Shown here: piece after piece, positions 7,870 to 15,969 of the stretch
How positions within the stretch are numbered: position 1 is the first letter of the stretch
Layout of the letters: the number at the start of each line of letters is the position of its first letter
Assembly (NCBI RefSeq): GCF_002233675.1
Contig: NZ_NMUQ01000002.1
Location: 333,637 to 367,752, forward strand
Length of the DNA stretch: 34,116 nt
Source of the DNA: Paenibacillus herberti
Lineage (GTDB): Bacteria > Bacillota > Bacilli > Paenibacillales > Paenibacillaceae
Direction of reading: 5' to 3'
Notes under the pieces: generated by a model
The model's input: the letters and a program-made list of their open reading frames with translations, nothing else
Told to the model about the DNA's origin: nothing
The model's database searches: none
Made by a program: the position numbers and the translations under genes

Positions 7870-9117
7870 TTAAGTGCGGTAAGCCGCATTGATGCGTACA
7901 TAGTCGTAAGTCAGATCGCAGCCCCATGCCACTGCATGGCCATCGCCGAGCTTGAGATCAACGATGATTTCCACCGTATCGCCCTTGAGGTACTCCAACG
8001 CCGCCTCCTCATCAAAGGCAACAGGCCGAGAGTCCTCCAGTGTCAAAATCGGTCCAAGCGCAATGTCCACCGTGTCTGGGTCCAGCGGCTCTCCGGCTCT
8101 GCCAGCAGCCGCGATAATGCGGCCCCAGTTGGCATCGGCTCCGAATACAGCCGATTTCACGAGCGAGGAGCCGACGATCGTCTTGGCGATCGCGGCAGCG
8201 GAAGCATCACTTTCGGCGCCGCTTACCCGCACTTCAATCAGCTTCGTCGCGCCTTCGCCGTCGCGGGCGATCGCCTTGGCGAGCACCTCGCACACATAAA
8301 TGAGCGCGGAGGCGAATGCTTCCCAGTCGGGATGATCAGGCGTCAGCTCGTCGCCGCCGGCGAGTCCGCTCGCCATCGCGACGAGCATATCGTTGGTGCT
8401 CGTATCGCCGTCAACGGTAATCATGTTGAACGTCTTGTCGGTCGCCTGCCGCAGCAGCGCATGCAGCGCCTCGCTGCCGACCGGCGCATCCGTAGTGACG
8501 AAGCCGAGCATCGTCGCCATATTGGGATGAATCATGCCGGAGCCTTTGGCGGCTCCTGCGACATGCACGGTCCGGCCGTTCACCTGAACGGCTACACACA
8601 CGGACTTCTGCACGAGATCCGTCGTCAGGATCGCCTGGCAAAAATCATCCGAACCCTCGCGGCCATCCTTGAGCCGCTGCGGCAGCGCCGCGATGCCGGT
8701 ACGCACGCGGTCCATCTTGAGCAGCTCGCCGATGACGCCGGTGGAGGCGACGGCGACCCCCTCAAGCGGCACGCCCGCCGCATCCGCAAAGGCGGCGCGC
8801 ATCTCGTAGGCATCGGCCTCGCCTTGCCGGCCGGTGCAAGCGTTGGCGTTGCCGCTGTTGACGAGCAACGCACGCAGGCGGCCGCCTGCGGCCAAGCTCT
8901 CGCGCGTCACTTTGAGCGGTGCCGCCTGGACCTTGCTCGTCGTATAGACCGCCGCAGCGGCCGCCGGCACCTCGCAGAGGATGGCGCCCAAATCATGACG
9001 GTCTGTTTTTTTCAATCCGCAATGCAAGCCGCCCGCCCGAAATCCCGCTGGAGTCGTCACGGAGCCGTCCTCCACAACGGTGAATCGCTGTACTGCCGTA
9101 TGCTGTGATTGTGCCAT
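7870..9117 (-). CDS. argJ: Bifunctional glutamate N-acetyltransferase / amino-acid N-acetyltransferase (ArgJ)
   Basis: Moves the acetyl group from N-acetylornithine back to glutamate, completing the acetyl cycle; bifunctional versions can also use acetyl-CoA. The 415-residue precursor has the oxyanion-hole residues STG near 125-127 and the self-cleavage motif MATML, where cleavage before Thr202 frees the nucleophile of the beta subunit. The C-terminus is normal. The ATG at 9115-9117 follows AAGGAGAGG by about ten bases. No argA or argE is in the window, which fits a cyclic pathway driven by ArgJ. It lies 39 nt after argC. Confidence 0.94.
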   Translation of the reverse strand: MAQSQHTAVQRFTVVEDGSVTTPAGFRAGGLHCGLKKTDRHDLGAILCEVPAAAAAVYTTSKVQAAPLKVTRESLAAGGRLRALLVNSGNANACTGRQGEADAYEMRAAFADAAGVPLEGVAVASTGVIGELLKMDRVRTGIAALPQRLKDGREGSDDFCQAILTTDLVQKSVCVAVQVNGRTVHVAGAAKGSGMIHPNMATMLGFVTTDAPVGSEALHALLRQATDKTFNMITVDGDTSTNDMLVAMASGLAGGDELTPDHPDWEAFASALIYVCEVLAKAIARDGEGATKLIEVRVSGAESDASAAAIAKTIVGSSLVKSAVFGADANWGRIIAAAGRAGEPLDPDTVDIALGPILTLEDSRPVAFDEEAALEYLKGDTVEIIVDLKLGDGHAVAWGCDLTYDYVRINAAYRT

Positions 9118-9156
9118 CCTACACTTGCCTCTCCTTCTGGCGCTGACGCGTCTTCA

Positions 9157-10206
9157 TTATGGATACATGGGTATGAACTGCAAACCTGCGCTCTCTTCCC
9201 AGCCCATCATCAGATTAAGATTCTGGATCGCCTGACCCGCCGCTCCCTTGACGAGATTGTCGATGACCGACACGAACGTGACGCGCCCGGTGCGCTTGTC
9301 GACAGCAAAGCCAATGTCGCAGTAATTGGAGCCGCTGACCTCTTTGGTTGCGGGCCAAACACCTACAGGACGAATACGCACAAACGGACGTCCGCGATAG
9401 AACTCCCGATACAGCTCCACGAACTCCTCATCGCTACGCTCCTTAGTCAGCTTGGCGTACATGGTCGACATTATGCCCCGTGACATAGGTACGAGATGAG
9501 GCGTGAACGTAGTAATGACCTCGCGACCCGCCGCGTCAGAGACAAAACGCTCAATCTCGGGAGTATGCTGATGTTTATTGAGCTTGTAGGCTTTGAGACT
9601 TTCATTAAGCTCCGAGTAATGCGTACCCAAGCTGGCACCTCGGCCCGCTCCAGATACGCCGCTCTTAGCGTCGATAATAATTGTGTCCGGGTCGATCCAG
9701 CCCGCCTTGATCGCCGGCAAGAGACCAAGCAGCGTCGCAGTCGGGTAACAGCCCGGATTGGAAATGAACGCTGCATCCTTCACCTGGTCGCCGTAAATTT
9801 CAGACAAGCCGTACACCGCTTGCTCCAGATAAGCTGGATCCCCGGCAGGTTTGCCGTACCACTGCTCATACAGTCCTGACTGCGGCAAACGGAAATCGCC
9901 CGACAGATCGATGACCTTCAATCCCTGCTCCAGCAGCTGCGGAGCCAGCTTCGAGGCAACGCCTGCAGGAGTTGCAAGGAATACGACATCAGCCTTGGCG
10001 CCAATGGCCGCAGGGTCGACATCGTCCAGTAGATCCCTGCGGATTTCGCTCAGATGCGGGTAGCCGCTAGCAATTGGCTCGCCTGCGCTGGAGGAGGAAA
10101 TAACGGAGCTGACCTCCGCATAAGGATGCGCCTGGAGCAATCGGATGAGCTCTACCCCGCCATAACCCGTTGATCCTACAATCGCCACTCTAACCTTGCT
10201 TTCCAT
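9157..10206 (-). CDS. argC: N-acetyl-gamma-glutamyl-phosphate reductase
   Basis: NADPH-dependent reduction of N-acetylglutamyl phosphate to the semialdehyde. The 349-residue protein has the dinucleotide motif GSTGYGGVEL at about 11-20 and the active-site cysteine in SNPGCYPTA (Cys153). The conserved block near HTPEIE (about 204-209) is present, with FTPHLVPMSRGI in the C-terminal half. It is the first gene of the arg operon, with a promoter about 80 bp upstream. The ATG at 10204-10206 has GGGAG nine or so bases upstream. Length is typical. Confidence 0.95.
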   Translation of the reverse strand: MESKVRVAIVGSTGYGGVELIRLLQAHPYAEVSSVISSSSAGEPIASGYPHLSEIRRDLLDDVDPAAIGAKADVVFLATPAGVASKLAPQLLEQGLKVIDLSGDFRLPQSGLYEQWYGKPAGDPAYLEQAVYGLSEIYGDQVKDAAFISNPGCYPTATLLGLLPAIKAGWIDPDTIIIDAKSGVSGAGRGASLGTHYSELNESLKAYKLNKHQHTPEIERFVSDAAGREVITTFTPHLVPMSRGIMSTMYAKLTKERSDEEFVELYREFYRGRPFVRIRPVGVWPATKEVSGSNYCDIGFAVDKRTGRVTFVSVIDNLVKGAAGQAIQNLNLMMGWEESAGLQFIPMYP

Positions 10207-10288
10207 CGCCGCACTCTCCCATCCTGTCCCGCAGCAACACTGCCGCTAGTTTCGGTCCGGCCGTCTCAGACCAACCGATTTCCGAATC

Positions 10289-10317
10289 ATTATACGTTTA
10301 TATTAATAAAAATACAA
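10289..10317 (-). promoter_or_regulatory. Sigma-A-type promoter of the arg operon
   Basis: On the minus strand TTGTAT (10312-10317) and a perfect TATAAT (10289-10294) are 17 bp apart in very AT-rich DNA. The start site would be near 10282, leaving a leader of about 75 nt before argC. The -35 matches only at TTG. The AT-rich spacer (TTTTATTAATATAAACG) is a plausible ArgR target but no clear ARG box is visible. Confidence 0.6.
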
Positions 10318-10390
10318 TAGATAAATTGCATCCTATTTATTCGATTTCCAAATTCCCTTTCCCTCCCCTTGCAAAGGGCCGCCAGGCAGA

Positions 10391-10428
10391 AAAACAAACA
10401 GGCATGAAGCTTTGACGCTTCATGCCTG
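10391..10428 (-). terminator. Terminator of the four-gene glycosyltransferase cassette
   Basis: CAGGCATGAAGC (10399-10410) and GCTTCATGCCTG (10417-10428) form a perfect 12-bp stem with a 6-nt loop, about 10 nt past the stop codon at 10439. On the minus strand the stem is followed by TTTGTTTTTC. This is a textbook Rho-independent terminator and separates the cassette from the arg promoter. Confidence 0.92.
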
Positions 10429-10438
10429 GCCTTTGATC

Positions 10439-10783
10439 TTACTTCCAGCTGACGATCATCACTCCCGCTACAATAACAGCGCAGCCGACCCAGCGGTTGA
10501 GCGGAATAGCTTCGCCGAACAGCTGCCATGCCAGTACAATCCCGAATACATAGGCCAAGCTCTGCAGCGGGTAAGCCGCGCTAAGCGGCAGTCGGGACAG
10601 CACCGCCAGCCAGAGCACTGTCGCCACACCATACAGGCCAATACCGGCCAAGATTAATGGCGACAGGAGCACCTGCAGCCAGTTGCCTCCCGTTAGGCCG
10701 CCCAGTCGGTCAAGTCCAAGCTTCCAAAGCAGTTGACCCGCAACGAGGCAAACAATATTCGCTCCAAGCAGCAGATACGGCAT
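10439..10783 (-). CDS. ArnE-like small multidrug-resistance/EamA-fold flippase subunit
   Basis: A 114-residue protein with four predicted membrane helices. It resembles ArnE, a subunit of the undecaprenyl-phosphate-aminoarabinose flippase, more than a drug exporter. It has VAGQLLWKLG in helix 1 where EmrE has its essential glutamate, then LWLAVLSRLPLSAAYPLQSL and a final GEAIPLNRWVGCAVIVAG. Its ATG overlaps the stop of the DUF2304 gene (TAATG), and GGGAGG lies upstream, so translation is coupled. With the neighbouring GT2 and GT-C genes it probably moves a polyprenyl-linked sugar across the membrane. There is no ArnF partner in the window, so it may work alone or as a homodimer. The cargo is unknown. 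Confidence 0.75.
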   Translation of the reverse strand: MPYLLLGANIVCLVAGQLLWKLGLDRLGGLTGGNWLQVLLSPLILAGIGLYGVATVLWLAVLSRLPLSAAYPLQSLAYVFGIVLAWQLFGEAIPLNRWVGCAVIVAGVMIVSWK

Positions 10784-11310
10784 TAACGTACCTCCCTGAA
10801 GTCCGACGGTTTATGTCGGCTGCCGGCTGGCCGTTCATAACCAGTCGATTCTTCGAGAGTTTGCAGGCTGTCGTCCAGCCTTTTGTAACCGCATGTTTCT
10901 TCTTGAGTTTGCAGGACGCCGCCCGGCCGGTCTTGACCAGACAGCCCTTCAAGCTCCTCGACCCGCAGCTGCAGTCGATAAAGCTGCTCCTGTTTAAGCG
11001 CAGTCGTTTGCGTGAGCGAGATTAGCTTCTGCGTTAAGGAGGATACCGCAATTGTCTGATGCAACAGCAGGAACAGCACGCCCATTAGGCCGATAAAATA
11101 AAGCAACGACGGTGCATAAATGACGTGGAGCGTTCTGGCCATATCCTCCAACAGGCTTGGAAACAGCGAGAGCACCATCATCGCCATGCCAAGCGCCAAC
11201 CAGAGCAGAGCGTACTGCTCTCTCAGCTTCCGCTTACGAATAAGATGCAGAATCGTACCGACGAACAGCAGGCTGATGGCGAAGCCAAATCCATAAATTT
11301 CAGCGTTCAT
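10783..11310 (-). CDS. DUF2304 membrane protein
   Basis: A 175-residue protein starting MNAEIYGFGFAIS. It has about three hydrophobic helices in the first 110 residues (the DUF2304 domain), followed by a coiled-coil-like stretch rich in Leu, Gln and Glu. DUF2304 genes commonly sit next to DPM1-like GT2 genes, as here. The protein is a plausible membrane anchor or partner for that soluble enzyme; this is inference. The ATG (11308-11310) overlaps the GT2 gene by 11 bp. The C-terminal tail contains two in-frame copies of a 16-residue repeat (around RPGGVLQTQEETCGYK and RLDDSLQTLEESTGYE), from a 48-bp DNA duplication at about 10826-10931. The repeats look like a strain-variable tail. Confidence 0.8.
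   Translation of the reverse strand: MNAEIYGFGFAISLLFVGTILHLIRKRKLREQYALLWLALGMAMMVLSLFPSLLEDMARTLHVIYAPSLLYFIGLMGVLFLLLHQTIAVSSLTQKLISLTQTTALKQEQLYRLQLRVEELEGLSGQDRPGGVLQTQEETCGYKRLDDSLQTLEESTGYERPAGSRHKPSDFREVR
10826..10931. repeat. 48-bp in-frame tandem repeat in the DUF2304 gene
   Basis: The stretch ending CGAGAGTTTGCAGG near 10870 recurs 48 bp later as CTTGAGTTTGCAGG, with a diverged flank (TTCATAACC versus TTGTAACC). The repeat length is a multiple of three, so the reading frame is kept, and it encodes two 16-residue repeats plus the start of a third. Confidence 0.65.
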
Positions 11311-12058
11311 AGCCAAAGCTCCAGTCCCTCTTTTTCTTCTTCGTTTTGGCAATAAGCACGGCCAAGATGACCTTTACCATATAATAACCAGACTTCAGCG
11401 GAGAAATGCTCGATACCCCGCCTTGCCGTTCCTGCATAACGACTGGGAGCTCCACGAAGCGCCCATGATGGTTGTCCAACTGAATGAGTGCCTCCACCTC
11501 GGGATAGTCCGTCGGGTATTCGCGAGCGAACAGCTCCGCAGCCTTGCGGCTGCATAAACGGTAACCGGAAGTCGGATCGGTAACACGACGGCCGGTCAAC
11601 ACGGTGACCAGCGCCGCGAGCAGTTCGATACCCCGCTTGCGGGCGAAGGAGGATTGGAAGCCCTCTTTTTCCAAAAATCGCGATCCGACCACCATATCCG
11701 CCTCATGCCGTTTCATGGCGTCCATCATGCGAGACAGCTCGCGAGGATCATGTTGGCCGTCCGCATCAATCTGCACCGCATAGGCATAACCTTCCTCCAC
11801 TGCGTAACGGTACCCGGCTTGAACCGCTCCACCGATGCCGAGGTTGCAGCTCAGCTCAAGCACCGGCACTCCGCTGGCACGGGCCAGCCTTCCTGTATTG
11901 TCGGTGGAACCGTCGTTGACGACGACCACATCAGCATAAGGAGCGTACTCCTGAATTCTAGCGATTGTGTCAGGGATAGCAGCCGCTTCATTGTAAGCAG
12001 GGACGATAACAAGCACATTGCGCTCGCTTTCCCGGTTGGTCTTTAGTTTCTTTGCCAT
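11300..12058 (-). CDS. DPM1/ArnC-like family 2 glycosyltransferase
   Basis: A 252-residue GT2 enzyme, probably making a polyprenyl-phosphate-linked sugar from an NDP-sugar on the inner face of the membrane. Motifs seen: VIVPAYNEAAAIPDTI near residue 20, VVVNDGSTDNTG, the metal-binding DADGQHDP, and the DPM1-type VVGSRF and DPTSGYRL blocks. It lacks the C-terminal membrane helices of ArnC, so it resembles soluble DPM1; DUF2304 next to it could supply the membrane part. The ATG at 12056-12058 shares a base with the stop of the upstream gene (TAATG) and follows AAAGGAGGTAC, so the longer open frame to 12130 is not the start. The 3' end overlaps DUF2304 by 11 bp. Confidence 0.85.
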   Translation of the reverse strand: MAKKLKTNRESERNVLVIVPAYNEAAAIPDTIARIQEYAPYADVVVVNDGSTDNTGRLARASGVPVLELSCNLGIGGAVQAGYRYAVEEGYAYAVQIDADGQHDPRELSRMMDAMKRHEADMVVGSRFLEKEGFQSSFARKRGIELLAALVTVLTGRRVTDPTSGYRLCSRKAAELFAREYPTDYPEVEALIQLDNHHGRFVELPVVMQERQGGVSSISPLKSGYYMVKVILAVLIAKTKKKKRDWSFGYER

Positions 12059-13323
12059 TAGCTTGTACCTCCTTTTACGCTTTCCTGAAAGCTTGTCCGC
12101 TCTCTGCGTCGATTCCGCCACATCCCCCAAACCAAGGCTGCCACGGCACAGTCGATAACGATGAACAGCGGCATGACGGTAAAGTTATATCGATATTCCG
12201 GAACGAATAGCAGTCTTAAACCCGACATCGCGACGATAATCGCCGCCGGCAGCATCGCGGGATGCCTCCATCTCCACAGCAGTAGAATAATGGACATCGC
12301 GCCCGCTCCTACGAGCAATCGATGGTAAAGATTCCGCTGCTCCAAAGGCAAAGGAAGCACCGGATAATCCGGGTCATGTCCACTGCCGTAGAACATCCGT
12401 CCGTACGTATGCTCCAGCTTGCCGATCGTATACCACTTCAAGTAGGTCCCGGTATGCTCCGTGAAGCCGATGCTCAGACGCTCACGGGCTACCTCCATCT
12501 GCGTTTTGCCTTCGCGGTCGACTAGACCGTCCCCGTAGTTTTTGTCTGGATAGGTCCCTGCGGTAAAAGGGTTCTGCTGCGTCGAAGTAATTACAACCTC
12601 GCCCAGCGTCACCACGTTACGAATCACCCAAGGTGACAGCACCAGCACTAACCCCGCGCCGCATAACACGAGCTGTCTCAGCGTCTGCCGCCAGCTGCGC
12701 GTCCAGAGCAGCAGCACAACATGAGAGAGCAGAATGAGCGGCAGGAACTCCGCTCGTGTCAGCACGGTCAGGCCAAGCACCGCTCCTGCCAGAAACATAA
12801 ACGGTTTCCTTTCGGAGCGGAAGGCGAGTAGCTGCAGATAAACGTAGAGCGTCAGCAGAAAAGCTGCGAGCGTCTCTGTCAAAATACCTCCTGCGGACCA
12901 GATAAAAGGCGGATAGATCGCAGCCAGTGCCGCTGCGGATAGTCCGGCCCAGCGGCCCGCAAGTTGCTTGCCAAGCGCGTAGATTAGGACAAGCATCGCC
13001 ATGCTGATGCCAGCCTGGATATAACGGATGAGCGGGAATGGGCTCCGCTCCTCATAATCCGCTATCCCATACATAGCTGCCAGGAATAGTGGATAGCCCG
13101 GTGTTACTTGGGCGTTTGACTCTGTGCTTTTATAAGCGTAGACGCCTTGCTCCAGCATTTGCCGGACCATGATGTCGTAGTTCTGCGCGTCATGGGGTAC
13201 TTGATGTTCCACACTACGGAGGAAGTCCAGTCGCAGGAACGCCCCCAGCAGCAGCACCGCCAGGAGCAGCACCAAAACAAGCTTGCCATTTGGGCGGCTC
13301 TGCTCCTTTACATTTTCGTTCAT
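12058..13323 (-). CDS. GT-C (PMT/ArnT-like, family 39-type) glycosyltransferase
   Basis: A 421-residue polytopic membrane protein with about nine to ten hydrophobic helices. After the first helix comes an acidic external loop, VPHDAQNYD (Asp45 and Asp50), the position of the catalytic aspartate in PMT and ArnT enzymes. The pattern TPGYPLFLA and a long external segment at about 255-335 are typical of bacterial PMT_2 proteins that use polyprenyl-phosphate sugars. It is the first gene of a coupled cassette with GT2, DUF2304 and the ArnE-like carrier, and would perform the final transfer outside the membrane. The acceptor (wall polymer, lipid or protein) cannot be told. The ATG at 13321-13323 follows GAGAGGAG. 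No clear promoter was found in 13324-13579. Confidence 0.8.
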   Translation of the reverse strand: MNENVKEQSRPNGKLVLVLLLAVLLLGAFLRLDFLRSVEHQVPHDAQNYDIMVRQMLEQGVYAYKSTESNAQVTPGYPLFLAAMYGIADYEERSPFPLIRYIQAGISMAMLVLIYALGKQLAGRWAGLSAAALAAIYPPFIWSAGGILTETLAAFLLTLYVYLQLLAFRSERKPFMFLAGAVLGLTVLTRAEFLPLILLSHVVLLLWTRSWRQTLRQLVLCGAGLVLVLSPWVIRNVVTLGEVVITSTQQNPFTAGTYPDKNYGDGLVDREGKTQMEVARERLSIGFTEHTGTYLKWYTIGKLEHTYGRMFYGSGHDPDYPVLPLPLEQRNLYHRLLVGAGAMSIILLLWRWRHPAMLPAAIIVAMSGLRLLFVPEYRYNFTVMPLFIVIDCAVAALVWGMWRNRRRERTSFQESVKGGTS

Positions 13324-13424
13324 TGGGCGGTGCTCCTCTCAAGTTTCATCTCTGGTTGTCTAGTTTCTTCTTACACTCGCCCCTCCACCGCTGAATCTTG
13401 CCAAATATCGGAACATGCCAAAGA

Positions 13425-13465
13425 GGCCGTCCCTAAGTCATTTAATTATGACTTTTCGGACGGCC
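13425..13465. repeat. Compound inverted repeat, possible IS-end relic or terminator
   Basis: GGCCGTCC (13425-13432) pairs with GGACGGCC (13458-13465), and inside them AAGTCAT (13435-13441) pairs with ATGACTT (13448-13454). The hairpin lies about 115 bp past the YitT-family gene. There is no T-run on either side, so it is a poor Rho-independent terminator. The arrangement recalls two abutting terminal inverted repeats of an insertion sequence. Confidence 0.5.
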
Positions 13466-13579
13466 AAATATCCTATCTCATCGTTTACCGGCCCCTTGGA
13501 TCTGTCGTTTATACGGCAGGCACGCGGCTACATGCTGGCCATTCAGCATACTTCTTCTCACTCTCCATAGAGCACCCAA

Positions 13580-14713
13580 TCAGCCTTCAAACTTAAAGCC
13601 TCTCCCCAGCACCTCTGCAGTATGGCTGATGATGACAAAAGCATCCGGGTCCACACCCTGCACAAGCCGCTTTAGCTCGGGAACCTCGTTTTGGCTTACA
13701 ACGACCATCAGCACCGCACGAGCATCGCCCGTATAACCTCCGTGAGCGTCGAGGCTGGTTAAGCCTCGATCCAGATCATTCAGTACGACATCTGCGATCT
13801 CATCGGAGCGGGAACTGATAATAAAGGCCACCTTGGAAACCGCCAGCCCGGTTTGCACGATATCGATCGTTTTGCTCGTCACGAACAGACCGATAAGTGC
13901 ATACAGCGCATTCTCAGGAGAAAGTAAAATTCCTGCTGCAGCGATAACCAGGCCATCCATAATGGCAACGCACAGTCCGAGCGATAGACCTGTGTACCGA
14001 TGTAGAATTTGCGCCGCCAAGTCCGTGCCGCCAGTCGAGCCTCTGCCCCTGAATACGAGCCCAAGCCCGAGGCCCACTCCAATGCCGCCATAGATTGATG
14101 CCAGCAGCGGATTCTCTGTCGGCACGCCCAAGTTAGCCGTTAACAGCACGAACAGCGGTAGGATGGCTGAGCCGAACAACGTTTGAAGACCAAAGCGGCG
14201 CCCCAACAGCAGCATGCCTGCCAAAAACAGAGGAATGTTGAGCGCCCACTGTGAATAGGCGGGAGTGAAGCCGTACAAATGCTCCAGCAGCACAGATACG
14301 CCAGATATTCCTCCTGAGGCAATGCCGTTCGGCAGCAGGAAGCTGTTGAAGCTGGCTGCAATGACTAGCGCTCCAGCAAGGATCGATAGCAGGTTAGACA
14401 CCCGTTGGTTCAGCAAAGGTTTTCTGCTCTTCCGGTACTTACGGGGTTTAGCTTTCCCTGCACCCCCGTCGACTCTACCATGCTCGGCTTTCTGTTCGTT
14501 TCGTGCTCCCAACACGGCTTGCATCGGCTGTTCCCCTTGCCATATCTCTTCAAGCCGTGTTCCCCGGCTACGATCTTCATAACTTTTAGGCTGCCCATTG
14601 TTCTCGTCCAACAATCTCAGCTCATCAAGCGCTTCTCGCCTTCTCGATTCTTCTTGCTTCTTCTCCGGATGCTCTTTATCTTTGCGCCGCCTCTGATCAT
14701 CCACCGAGTTCAT
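13580..14713 (-). CDS. YitT-family membrane protein with DUF2179 C-terminal domain
   Basis: A protein of up to 377 residues. After a charged N-terminus it has five to six membrane helices (about residues 105-290, the YitT membrane domain, with LPNGIASGGISGVSVLL and GSTGGTDLAAQIL). It ends in a soluble DUF2179 domain of about 80 residues (KVAFIISSRSDEIADVV to VISHTAEVLGRGF). Family function is not firmly known; members are annotated as membrane transporters or regulators. Most relatives lack the roughly 100-residue Lys/Arg/Glu-rich extension. Two starts compete: the ATG at 14711-14713, with AAAGGGG only three bases upstream, and an internal ATG at 14522-14524 with AAGGGG nine bases upstream, giving 314 residues. 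The internal start has the better spacing. Confidence 0.8.
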   Translation of the reverse strand: MNSVDDQRRRKDKEHPEKKQEESRRREALDELRLLDENNGQPKSYEDRSRGTRLEEIWQGEQPMQAVLGARNEQKAEHGRVDGGAGKAKPRKYRKSRKPLLNQRVSNLLSILAGALVIAASFNSFLLPNGIASGGISGVSVLLEHLYGFTPAYSQWALNIPLFLAGMLLLGRRFGLQTLFGSAILPLFVLLTANLGVPTENPLLASIYGGIGVGLGLGLVFRGRGSTGGTDLAAQILHRYTGLSLGLCVAIMDGLVIAAAGILLSPENALYALIGLFVTSKTIDIVQTGLAVSKVAFIISSRSDEIADVVLNDLDRGLTSLDAHGGYTGDARAVLMVVVSQNEVPELKRLVQGVDPDAFVIISHTAEVLGRGFKFEG

Positions 14714-14788
14714 ATTCCCCTTTCATCCCGTCAGCCCGCGCAAACGCAGCTCTGCCGCGGTAACGCGCATCATCTTTTCATTCCGCGC

Positions 14789-14826
14789 GAAAAAGAGTTC
14801 TCCACTGTACAAGTGTAAGAACTCTT
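14789..14826 (-). terminator. Terminator of prfB
   Basis: AAGAGTTCT (14793-14801) and AGAACTCTT (14818-14826) form a 9-bp stem with a further CACT/AGTG pairing in the loop. On the minus strand it is followed by TTTTTC, about 27 nt past the prfB stop. This is a Rho-independent terminator. Confidence 0.88.
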
Positions 14827-14852
14827 CTTCTTTTCTATTCTTGACAGGACGC

Positions 14853-15969
14853 TCAGGATTCAGGTTGCTGCCTGATCTGATGGCGAAGATAGCCGTTGAT
14901 AAAGCTATCCAAGTCGCCGTCCATGACCGCACCTACATTACCTGTCTCGATTGAGGTACGATGGTCCTTGACCATGCTGTAAGGATGGAATACGTACGAG
15001 CGAATCTGGCTGCCCCAGGCAATCTCAGACTGCTCCCCGCGGATCTCAGCCAAATGTTTCTGCTGCTCCTCGATCTTAAGCTCATATAGCTTGGAACGAA
15101 GCATCTTCATCGCTCGATCGCGGTTATGAATCTGGGAGCGTTCCTTCTGACAAGCAACAACAATGCCGGAAGGGATATGCGTGATCCGAATTGCAGATTC
15201 CGTCTTATTGACATGCTGACCGCCTGCGCCGCTGGAACGATAGGTGTCGATCTTAAGATCGTCAGAACGGATTTCGATCTCGATGTCGTCATCGATCTCC
15301 GGCATGACATCGCAGGAAGCGAAGGACGTATGCCGGCGGCCGGATGCATCAAAAGGAGAGATACGCACCAACCGATGTACGCCCTTCTCAGCCTTCAAAT
15401 AGCCGTAGGCATTATGTCCCTTGATGCTGATCGTAACACTCTTGATACCGGCCTCGTCGCCCGCAAGATAATCCAGCACCTCGACCTTGTAGCCATGCTT
15501 CTCAGCCCAGCGAGTGTACATGCGGTACAGCATTTGGCCCCAGTCCTGAGATTCCGTACCACCCGCTCCAGGATGCAGCTCCAAAATCGCGTCCAGCTTG
15601 TCATACGGTTGGTTGAGCAACAGTTGCAGCTCGAAATCACCGATTTTGTTCATTAGGTCGGCCACGCCAGCCGTCAGCTCGCTGTCCAAGGATTCATCCT
15701 CTTCTTCTGCTGCGAGCTCCAGTAGCGTCTCAAGGTCCTCGCGCTGCGTGCTCAGCCTATCATACTGATCCGCAACAGACTTCACGGCATTAAGCTCGGA
15801 GATGACCTTTTGAGCCTTCTCGTTGTCATCCCAGAAATCCAGAGCCGTCATTTTCTCTTCAAAGTTCGCTATGATCTCTTGCTTGAGATCTAAGTCAAAG
15901 AGACCCCCTGAGATCTTGGAGCCGCTTTGCCGCCTCACGCAGATCTTGCTTCACCGTTACGTCGATCAT
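14853..15969 (-). CDS. prfB: Peptide chain release factor 2, with programmed +1 frameshift
   Basis: Releases finished peptides at UGA and UAA codons. The gene is in two frames. The first runs from the ATG at 15967-15969 ([17 protein letters not shown]...) for 24 codons to an in-frame TGA at 15895-15897. A +1 shift at CTT joins it to the second frame, DLDLKQEII..., down to 14853, giving 371 residues, the normal length. The release-factor blocks are all present: [12 protein letters not shown], the SPF anticodon-like tripeptide near 204-206, and the GGQ catalytic motif near 249-251. GAGGTG lies upstream of the ATG. It follows secA, the usual Firmicute order, and ends in its own terminator. Annotations that start at 15938 would lose the true N-terminus. 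Confidence 0.96.
15894..15909 (-). promoter_or_regulatory. prfB programmed +1 frameshift site
   Basis: On the minus strand AGGGGGTCTCTTTGAC: an internal Shine-Dalgarno-like AGGGGG (15904-15909), three bases, then CTT-TGA-C. This matches the conserved autoregulatory element (AGGGGGTATCTTTGAC in E. coli) with one base changed. When RF2 is scarce the ribosome pauses at TGA and slips +1 on CTT. Confidence 0.96.

Noticed and set aside
7663-9108. 481-codon plus-strand open frame opposite argJ and argB
   Set aside because: Antisense to two certain genes in GC-rich DNA, where long shadow frames are common; His/Arg-rich translation with no motif.
14723-14771. Sixteen-codon minus-strand frame (MMRVTAAELRLRGLTG) before the YitT-family gene
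   Set aside because: A leader peptide is possible, but there is no clear ribosome site or attenuator structure around it.
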